A stretch of 10,723 nucleotides of DNA from contig CAMWQQ010000039.1 in NCBI GenBank assembly GCA_947176455.1, forward strand, positions 1 to 10,723, in the 5' to 3' direction. Origin of the DNA: an uncultured Odoribacter sp. (lineage in GTDB: Bacteria > Bacteroidota > Bacteroidia > Bacteroidales > Marinifilaceae). Below, one piece after another: positions 5,810-10,723 of this stretch (positions are counted from its first letter, which is position 1; every line of letters starts with the position of its first letter). The notes beneath the pieces were generated by a model that saw only the letters and a list, made by a program, of their open reading frames with translations, made no database searches and was not told where the DNA came from. The position numbers and the translations under genes were made by a program.

Positions 5810-7127
5810 CGATATACAAATTTGGAGTGGCCCTGACGGTATTACAATACCAGCAAATACGAGAGAACCTAAAGATATTGTTAAATATGCCAATACGGAA
5901 ATCCTAACACAAAAACAACAAGAGCAAATTATTGCAGCATTTCAAATTGACGCATATGATATGGCTGCCGAATATGCTTGGAAAAGAGCTATGATGAAGT
6001 TGAAAGAAACTTTAGCTACTTTAGGAATGAAATTTATAGGAGAAATGTTGGGGCGTGAAGATATTAATGAATTCACTCCTATTGATGTAGCCCTAACTGA
6101 CTATACAACTATCCAATTAGCAGAGCAATTAGGAGTTATCGGGAATACTGCGGCATTAAAACTTAGACAATCCCAAGAGTTAGTTTCTCATTTTTTTTCT
6201 GGCAAAGCAGATGAAGAGTTTGATTACTCTAGTGCAGTTATGGTTGTAAAGAGTAGTATTCAATATATTCTGGGGGAGCAAGAAATCTCTATTGCGATTG
6301 AATTCACAAATTTAAGAAATAGGTTACTAAGTGAAAGTCTTAAGTCAGATGACCTGCAAGTAAATCAATTAATAAGTTCTCCTTTGTTTTATTTAAGAAC
6401 AGTATTAACGATATTGCTTTCTTCGATAAGGAAAGACAAAGGAGCAATACTTGAACATGCTCTTGCAAATATTAATCTTCTTCTTCCTGAAATGTGGAGA
6501 AATTTAGGAGAAAACGATAAATGGAATATAGGAACGGCTTATAGAGATGTTGTTGCCGAAGGCAATAGTACTGCAGCCAATGGATTAAAAAAAGCCTTGT
6601 TAAAAGTTGAAGGATTTGATTTTGTTCCAGAGAATTTGCGATCAACTACCTTTAAAAACGCCGCAAGAATTGTTATTGAAACTCATTTTGCATTCAATAA
6701 TTTCTATAATGAACCTCCTGTGGTGAGAGCATTAGCTACTTTAGGCTCAACTATTCCTGCTCCAGCTTTGATTGATTGCATACAGGCTTATCTACTAGTT
6801 TATTTAGGAAATTATTATGGCGTTTCAAATGAAGCTAATCCGATTGCTTATGAAGAGCTATCAAAAATAACCAAAGATCGTTGGCATTACTATTTTGAAA
6901 AAGTGATAGCAAAAGATGAAACAATCCTATTAAACATAAGGTATGAAGGACAAATTAATCGCTTTTCAGAATTATTGAGAAACAATAAATATGATGATAT
7001 AGCTGGATTACCAAGAGATGTACAAAATCTATATAATGCGATTGTAAATAAAAAATATGCGATAGTTAAAAGTTTATCAGAAAAATTATACCAAAGTATC
7101 AAAAAAAGAGACTGTCCGAAATATTAA
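5802..7127 (+). CDS. Unknown 441-residue helical partner of the DAC-like protein
   Basis: The ATG at 5802 lies inside the end of the DAC-like gene (8-base overlap), so the two are almost certainly one operon and translated together. The product lacks a signal peptide. Residues 1-25 hold a short strand-like start (IQIWSGPDGITIP); the rest reads as successive amphipathic helices, with conserved-looking blocks at about 52-85 (YDMAAEYAWKRAM...KFIGEMLGRED), 98-122 (ALTDYTTIQLAEQLGVIG) and 305-340 (PPVVRALATLGS...YLLVYLGNYYG). The most hydrophobic stretches (about 189-208 and 322-336) are amphipathic and do not look like true membrane spans. No nuclease, protease, NTPase, TIR or HNH motif is visible. 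I do not recognise the family. By position it could be the effector or target of nucleotide signalling, or a scaffold or regulator of the upstream protein. Confidence 0.85.
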   Translation: MNNDIQIWSGPDGITIPANTREPKDIVKYANTEILTQKQQEQIIAAFQIDAYDMAAEYAWKRAMMKLKETLATLGMKFIGEMLGREDINEFTPIDVALTDYTTIQLAEQLGVIGNTAALKLRQSQELVSHFFSGKADEEFDYSSAVMVVKSSIQYILGEQEISIAIEFTNLRNRLLSESLKSDDLQVNQLISSPLFYLRTVLTILLSSIRKDKGAILEHALANINLLLPEMWRNLGENDKWNIGTAYRDVVAEGNSTAANGLKKALLKVEGFDFVPENLRSTTFKNAARIVIETHFAFNNFYNEPPVVRALATLGSTIPAPALIDCIQAYLLVYLGNYYGVSNEANPIAYEELSKITKDRWHYYFEKVIAKDETILLNIRYEGQINRFSELLRNNKYDDIAGLPRDVQNLYNAIVNKKYAIVKSLSEKLYQSIKKRDCPKY

Positions 7128-7325
7128 ATGGGAATGGGATTCAGCAAAAGCACTCTTTATAACTGAATTCTGTGTTCAAAAAATATGCTCAATTTAAAAA
7201 CTATGGGCATAAAAACGAAACGTACAAAAGGTTTAAGTTGATTTAGTTTTGCTTTAAGAACGAGGGCAAAGCGTTTAAGCGGATGTTTAATGCAACTTTG
7301 CACCGATTTTAATCAACTTTAATTT
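7128..7325. other. Short AT-rich gap between the operon and the IS relic
   Basis: No coding frame is supported. AAGTTGATT (7235-7243) is inverted at 7311-7319 (AATCAACTT), and TGCAACTTTGCA (7290-7301) is a dyad around CT. These could belong to a promoter or to the left edge of the IS relic. No convincing terminator follows the 441-residue gene, so the operon may once have been longer and cut by the IS. Confidence 0.4.
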
Positions 7326-7565
7326 GTGGGCGACCAGGAGGCTTTTAATGGCTTTCTGCCCGCTTTCTTGTTTCAGACGGGCATACCGACAATAGAAGAA
7401 TGCAAGAAGGAGATGAGGCGTATCATTCTGTTTTATAATACAGAACGCCCCCATATGAGCATTGGAAACAAAACGCCTGAAGTTGCGCATGCGGAGGATG
7501 GAGCACAGAAAAGATGCTGGCGCAACCCGTGGAACAAACCCGTCTTGTCGGTTGCTCCGGGATAA
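7326..7565 (+). pseudogene. C-terminal remnant of an IS3-family transposase (OrfB)
   Basis: The last 55 or so residues of this frame (from GIPTIEECKKEMRR) match the end of the DDE integrase core of IS3-type OrfB: helix, then ILFYNTERPHMSIGNKTP, the YN..RPH.S...TP signature. The catalytic DDE residues and the whole N-terminal part are missing. The first 20 codons (from GTG at 7326) look unrelated and probably lie outside the relic, so the breakpoint is near 7370-7390. The frame ends naturally at TAA 7563-7565. The fragment cannot be active. Confidence 0.75.
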
Positions 7566-7866
7566 CTTCCAGGTTGTTGCTAACTCCGTTTCTTTTTCGG
7601 CTTCCAATGGCGAGACAACACGAAATCGTCAATGTTTATTGCAATGTGATAGAGAATCGCTAAATTTGCCAATGGAGGACGATACAGGAAACCTTAACTG
7701 ATTATTGCCAAAGATGTAAAAGAAAACAGTTCACTGGATCAAATCTGTAAACTCAATCAGTCAACCGATATAAAACATGTAAAACAAAATAGAGAACCGC
7801 TATCAACGGTGTAAAACATATTAGTTAATCGTACTCAAATCTGTAAACTTCTTTTAGGGATAGTCA
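7370..7866 (+). mobile_element. IS3-family insertion sequence relic, right end kept
   Basis: The transposase fragment is followed by about 150 bases without a gene and then a repeat array that finishes at 7842-7866 with TGTAAACTTCTTTTAGGGATAGTCA-type sequence. Read inward on the other strand this begins TGA, has a CCC block and then reaches ACA, which is the layout of IS3-family terminal inverted repeats. No matching left end is visible upstream, so the element lost most of its transposase and its left terminus. The left boundary given here is approximate. Confidence 0.55.
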
Positions 7867-7873
7867 ACGTGGT
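7715..7873 (+). repeat. Degenerate 32-bp tandem repeat array at the IS end
   Basis: TGTAAA occurs at 7715, 7746, 7778, 7810 and 7842, giving spacings of 31, 32, 32 and 32 bases. The units share more than this core: most continue as TGTAAAAC or TGTAAACT, then an AG at positions 14-15, (A)ACCG or ATCG near position 18, and TCAA near position 25. TCAAATCTGTAAACT is repeated exactly at 7739-7753 and 7835-7849. A 32-bp step is three helical turns, so the sites face one side of the DNA, as expected for multiple transposase-binding sites. Confidence 0.65.
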
Positions 7874-8145
7874 ATTATCATATTACTAAAATTTGTAGAT
7901 TGCTACACTTTTGAACCAATCAAATATTCAAACTGATTTTATTAAATTCTTCCAGCAATATTTGCTTCTTATACGGATTAAATGTTGGACTTTAAAAATC
8001 TTGCAAGATTAAGATATGGGTGACGATAGGATTACGATGACCATTTTTCGGAATGGCATTCAACGCGTGTCCTGCGTAATGATAGAAATTTGTACTATCT
8101 TTATGGGCGGAATAATGGTATAACAACAGTAACGGATTTAATCTC
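7867..8145. other. Intergenic region upstream of the hydrolase gene
   Basis: No supported gene. AATCTTGCAAGATT at 7997-8010 is a perfect 14-bp palindrome that could be an operator. TATCTTTA at 8096-8103 is one base off the TAnnTTTG box and lies about 40 bases before the hydrolase start, without a convincing -33 element. Confidence 0.4.
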
Positions 8146-9003
8146 ATGAAAAGGATCATCTTGATGGCAACAATCGTCATTAATTCTATGATTGGTATGG
8201 CACAGGTAAATTGGCAGAGCAATCGGGTCGGGATGGCATTTGCACGCCAGGGCGGTGAAACTCCGGAAGGAACTTTTCGATTTACGACCGGTGGTTATGA
8301 AGTGTTTACCATTCAAAGTTCGGACAAATCTTTTCAACCGGCATCATTGTATTATGGCGAGAACAATGCCGACCGGGCAAAGGTTGACGCAATGGCGCCC
8401 GACGGGGAAGTGCCGACATCCATGAACTGTTTTGTCGTCAAGACACCGGAGGGTTTCATCATGTTCGATACCGGTTTGCCGGCATCAAAGGGTGGCAAGA
8501 CCGTGGAACGGCTGGCATCATTGCAAAGCTCGCCAAAAGCGATAACGGCGATTTATTTGACCCACGGTCATTTTGACCACATTGGCGGACTGATAGACGA
8601 CAAGGGGAATGCGGTGTATGCCAACGCAAACGTCTATGTTCCTGCCGCAGAGCTTGCTTTTATCAGAGAAAGCATGGGCGAGGCGGCAACTCAAATCGAG
8701 AAGGCTTATAAAAACAGACTCGTCGTTTTTGAACCGGGAAATATGCTACCCGGAAATGTCCTGCCTATCTCGGCAAAAGGGCACACGCCGGGACATACCG
8801 CCTATCGCCTGGGGCAGTTGCTATTTGTAGGAGACCTGATGCACGGATACGAAATTCAGCTTCTTGACCCTACCATTTGCGCCAGTTATGATGCCGACCG
8901 TTCGGAAGCGATTGACACCCGCAACCGTCTGCTCAATTACGCCGTAGCCAATTCTCTGACAGTGCTCTGCGCCCATGTTCCCAACAATGGGGTGATATTT
9001 TAA
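8146..9003 (+). CDS. Exported metallo-beta-lactamase-fold hydrolase
   Basis: A 285-residue protein with a signal peptide (residues 1-20, MKRIILMATI... ending GMAQ), so it probably acts in the periplasm. The MBL-fold metal-binding set is complete: T139-H-G-H-F-D-H145 (HxHxDH), H217 in GHTPGHT, D230 in FVGDLMHG, and a late H277 in CAHVP. The early DTG (108-110) after a beta strand is also typical. The arrangement is like that of the quorum-quenching lactonase/AttM and PNGM-type branch of the superfamily; the substrate cannot be read from sequence, and a lactonase, beta-lactamase or other esterase role is equally possible. The start is supported by the signal peptide; no Shine-Dalgarno sequence is visible. 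It ends 15 bases before the convergent 86-residue gene, with no clear terminator between them. Confidence 0.88.
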   Translation: MKRIILMATIVINSMIGMAQVNWQSNRVGMAFARQGGETPEGTFRFTTGGYEVFTIQSSDKSFQPASLYYGENNADRAKVDAMAPDGEVPTSMNCFVVKTPEGFIMFDTGLPASKGGKTVERLASLQSSPKAITAIYLTHGHFDHIGGLIDDKGNAVYANANVYVPAAELAFIRESMGEAATQIEKAYKNRLVVFEPGNMLPGNVLPISAKGHTPGHTAYRLGQLLFVGDLMHGYEIQLLDPTICASYDADRSEAIDTRNRLLNYAVANSLTVLCAHVPNNGVIF

Positions 9004-9018
9004 CAAATGGTTTCCGGG

Positions 9019-9279
9019 CTATTGGTTGTGTTCGACGAGCCACTCCCGCAACGTTCCGTTTTCTATCGCAGGCAACATCTCCTGTACCTCCTCCCAATCA
9101 AAATGGGTGATGTACAGAAGGCGGTCTTGTTCATCGACACCTGCCACATATAGACCGTCCTCGCTACCCTCACCGCCGATGTAGGCGTGAGGGGCGAGGG
9201 TTTTCATGGCTTCCAGTGCGACGGGGATGCACCGCTGGCGCATCTCCTCGAAATTTTCAGGAGTGAGTGTTATGCACAT
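9019..9279 (-). CDS. Small acidic protein of unknown function, last gene of the TlpA-like operon
   Basis: An 86-residue acidic protein with no signal peptide, so probably cytoplasmic in contrast to the exported proteins encoded before it. It reads as an N-terminal helix (TPENFEEMRQRC...ALEAMKTL), two or three strands around HAYIGGEGSEDGLYVAGVD and LLYITHFDW, and a C-terminal helix pair (WEEVQEMLPAIENG; LREWLVEHN). The ATG at 9279 overlaps the end of the upstream TlpA-like gene by 10 bases, which favours translational coupling and supports this start in the absence of a Shine-Dalgarno sequence. Family not recognised. Confidence 0.7.
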   Translation of the reverse strand: MCITLTPENFEEMRQRCIPVALEAMKTLAPHAYIGGEGSEDGLYVAGVDEQDRLLYITHFDWEEVQEMLPAIENGTLREWLVEHNQ

Positions 9280-9827
9280 TTGCCGTATTTTTTAAGAATT
9301 TGCTTGATGACATCGGCGGTCAAGGCACGCCTTGAACTTCCGTCGCCGTGCGGATTGCCTTGCCAACGCACAATGCCCTTCGGGTCAATGATGATGACAC
9401 TCGGGATTGCCTCTAATTGGAAAGCGCGAAACAGTTCGAGGTGCGGATCTGTCGCTTGGTAAAACTGGATAGGGACATACTCTTCGTTCATCTGCTGCTT
9501 GGCTCTCTGAATCTGTTTTAAGCCCTTTTCCACCGCCTTCTCGTTCTGCGTTGCCACAGCGATAAATACCGCCTTTTTACCGAATTTCCGGGCAAATTCA
9601 TTCATCTTCGGCGTGAATCTCACGCACGGACCGCAATACGTTGCCCAAAAGTCCAGCACGATGAATTTACCCGCCGTGTCCGGCTTCTCCGTCATCCAAC
9701 TACCAAAGTTCAATTTCGGAGCCTGCTTGTTCAATAACGGGCGACTCCAGTCAAATGCACTGTTCTCCTGCGCAAAAGTTGCCACGGTGAGCAACAGGGC
9801 GCACAAACATACGATACTCTTTCTCAT
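9270..9827 (-). CDS. TlpA-like periplasmic thiol-disulfide oxidoreductase with CGPC
   Basis: A 185-residue protein with a signal peptide (1-20, ending TFAQ) and one thioredoxin-fold domain. The active site is W61-A-T-Y-C65-G-P-C68 after the strand IVLDF, and the cis-proline is P142 in EAIPSVII, followed by DPKGIVRW. This is the full TlpA/ResA-like set, so it should act in the periplasm as a reductant or oxidant of protein thiols. AAAGGAAG lies just before the ATG at 9827. It is third in a minus-strand operon after two related proteins that have lost the cysteines, and is likely the only redox-active member of the set. The partner or substrate is unknown. Confidence 0.9.
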   Translation of the reverse strand: MRKSIVCLCALLLTVATFAQENSAFDWSRPLLNKQAPKLNFGSWMTEKPDTAGKFIVLDFWATYCGPCVRFTPKMNEFARKFGKKAVFIAVATQNEKAVEKGLKQIQRAKQQMNEEYVPIQFYQATDPHLELFRAFQLEAIPSVIIIDPKGIVRWQGNPHGDGSSRRALTADVIKQILKKYGKCA

Positions 9828-9836
9828 CTTCTTCCT

Positions 9837-10349
9837 TTATTTTGTCAATAACTCTGCTAATCTCTCTTCTGTCAGGTTGAATACATTACGCTCTCCTTGT
9901 CCCTCCTTCAGTACATTGCCTTCCCAAATGACAATCCCTTCCGGATTTACCAGATAGGCGACGGGGTACGCCTGGATATCAAACAACTCTTCTTCCACCT
10001 TGTAGTCGATGATGCCGTTGTAATATTCAATCACGGGGTCGACTATCAGGCTTACGATATAAGGGTCTCCGGAGGTTAGTCCGACGACACACAATTTGTC
10101 CTTGAATTTCTCCGCCAGATGATTCTGGTGGGGCACTGTCCGACGAACCACCGGATAGGCGAGGATATTCCAAAAATCCACCAACACGTATTTTCCTTTC
10201 GTATCAGGTTTCTCCCCCAGCCATTCCTGCACCTCAAAGGTAGGAAATTTTTGTCCAAGAAGTGAACGCTTGAGTACTTCTTCTTTCGCCTGCGCACGGC
10301 TGCCGAGGGCATAACAAGCCAGCACGACCGCTAAAATCAATCTTTTCAT
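9837..10349 (-). CDS. TlpA/thioredoxin-like exported protein without CxxC
   Basis: A 170-residue protein with a signal peptide (1-20, ending SRAQ). It is clearly related to its downstream neighbour: both have an EKPDTxGK stretch leading into a V-D-F-W strand and an (N/D)P(E/K)GIV strand near the end. The active-site position reads W60-N-I-L-A-Y-P-V67, so both cysteines are replaced (by A64 and V67), while the cis-proline survives at P129 in AYPV. It keeps the fold but cannot do disulfide exchange at the usual site; a binding, chaperone-like or structural role is inferred. The start overlaps the upstream stop as ATGA, and the gap to the next gene is 9 bases. Confidence 0.85.
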   Translation of the reverse strand: MKRLILAVVLACYALGSRAQAKEEVLKRSLLGQKFPTFEVQEWLGEKPDTKGKYVLVDFWNILAYPVVRRTVPHQNHLAEKFKDKLCVVGLTSGDPYIVSLIVDPVIEYYNGIIDYKVEEELFDIQAYPVAYLVNPEGIVIWEGNVLKEGQGERNVFNLTEERLAELLTK

Positions 10350-10723
10350 TTATTGGGTAGATATTTTTGGATAAACTTCTCTAACAACTCTTCTGTCACC
10401 GCTTCGCCCTTCAGCAGGGGAAAACATTCGTGGATGACCTTCCCTTTCGGGTCAAGCAAGTAGCAATAGCAGAATGTCTTCACGCCGAACTGCTTGACCG
10501 TTTCCGGTGCCGAGGCATACGGATACTGCGGAAGCGGTTCGATGTCTTTGATAAAATCCGCATCATCCGGTGAAAGTCCGATAATCCGCAATCTGTCGCC
10601 GTATTGTTTGGCAAACTTGTTGAACCGGGGGATGTCCACGTAAGCGGGCATCGGTGCACCCGTCGACCAGAAGTGCAACAGCGTCAGCCGTCCTTTGCTC
10701 TCTTCCGGAGCCCGGTTGACCCA
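10346..10723 (-). CDS. Third TlpA/thioredoxin-like protein, N-terminus beyond the window, no CxxC
   Basis: The frame is open from the right edge to TGA at 10346-10348, giving 125 residues of the C-terminal part; the true start and any signal peptide lie outside. A thioredoxin-like strand L-T-L-L-H-F-W is followed by S-T-G-A-P-M-P in place of the WxxxCxxC loop, so both cysteines are missing. Where the neighbours have the cis-proline (AIPS, AYPV) this protein has F-C-Y-C-Y, putting a CxC pair in that position, followed by the usual LLDPKGKV. The ATGA overlap with the next gene shows one operon. A new redox or metal site at CxC is possible but unproven. Confidence 0.8.
   Translation of the reverse strand, partial: WVNRAPEESKGRLTLLHFWSTGAPMPAYVDIPRFNKFAKQYGDRLRIIGLSPDDADFIKDIEPLPQYPYASAPETVKQFGVKTFCYCYLLDPKGKVIHECFPLLKGEAVTEELLEKFIQKYLPNK

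Noticed and set aside
4628..7301. Pair of attachment sites flanking the DAC-like operon (ATACCTTTGC on minus at 4637-4628 and GCAACTTTGC on plus at 7291-7300)
   Set aside because: Each is one base off GTANNTTTGC but they are in opposite orientation, whereas attL and attR should be direct repeats; such boxes also arise as ordinary promoters.
7287..7607. Minus-strand ORFs of 106 and 69 codons over the IS relic
   Set aside because: Antisense to the recognisable transposase C-terminus; no protein-like features.
7715..7873. CRISPR array
   Set aside because: The 32-bp periodicity has no conserved repeat alternating with unique spacers; similarity is spread thinly over the whole unit, no cas genes are near, and the array abuts a transposase remnant.
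8016..8120. 34-codon plus-strand ORF before the hydrolase gene
   Set aside because: Short, no Shine-Dalgarno sequence, no protein-like pattern, and it overlaps the likely promoter of the hydrolase.
9613..9957. 114-codon plus-strand ORF across two TlpA-like genes
   Set aside because: It spans the junction of two well-supported minus-strand genes with signal peptides and thioredoxin motifs, so it is a shadow.

Overview
The window looks like accessory DNA of a Bacteroidales bacterium (Bacteroides, Parabacteroides or Prevotella type). The reasons are promoter boxes of the form TAnnTTTG, AT-rich leaders often without a Shine-Dalgarno sequence, short secretion signals ending in FA/AQ, TlpA-like thioredoxin paralogs in tandem, and the relic of an IS3-type element. 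Several stretches without genes resemble, from memory only, the non-coding parts of CTnDOT-type conjugative elements.

Layout. (1) 1-1384, minus: a secreted protein of unknown function, cut by the left edge. A possible 57-residue ORF diverges from it (1433-1606, plus). (2) 1607-2439: a gene-free block full of inverted repeats, one complex direct/inverted repeat and TTGATTTA-type repeats. It could be a cis-acting region of a mobile element. (3) 2440-4058, minus: an AbiEi/AbiEii (type IV) toxin-antitoxin pair with a clear Bacteroidales promoter upstream at 4118-4148. (4) 4059-4771: a gene-poor intergenic stretch with a long hairpin, promoter-like boxes on both strands and a possible tiny ORF. 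(5) 4772-7127, plus: two AT-rich genes overlapping by 8 bp. The first encodes a protein whose C-terminal third looks like a diadenylate cyclase (DisA_N/DAC) domain with an altered active-site motif. The second encodes a 441-residue, mostly helical protein that I do not recognise. This is the best candidate for an undescribed system. (6) About 7326-7866: an IS3-family relic, with the C-terminus of the transposase followed by a degenerate 32-bp repeat array that ends in an IS3-like terminus. (7) 8146-9003, plus: an exported metallo-beta-lactamase-fold hydrolase. (8) 10723-9019, minus: a tightly packed operon of three TlpA/thioredoxin-like proteins, of which only one keeps the CxxC motif, and a small unknown protein. 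It runs convergently into the hydrolase gene.

How the parts fit. The AbiE pair and the DAC-like operon diverge from a shared 0.7-kb intergenic region. Together they have the look of a defence cassette carried on a mobile element, with the IS relic marking its right side. The nucleotide-signalling idea for 4772-7127 is inference: the DAC-like fold is read from motifs, and the role of the second protein is unknown. The region right of the IS relic reads like ordinary chromosomal or periplasmic-function DNA and has no visible link to the defence genes.
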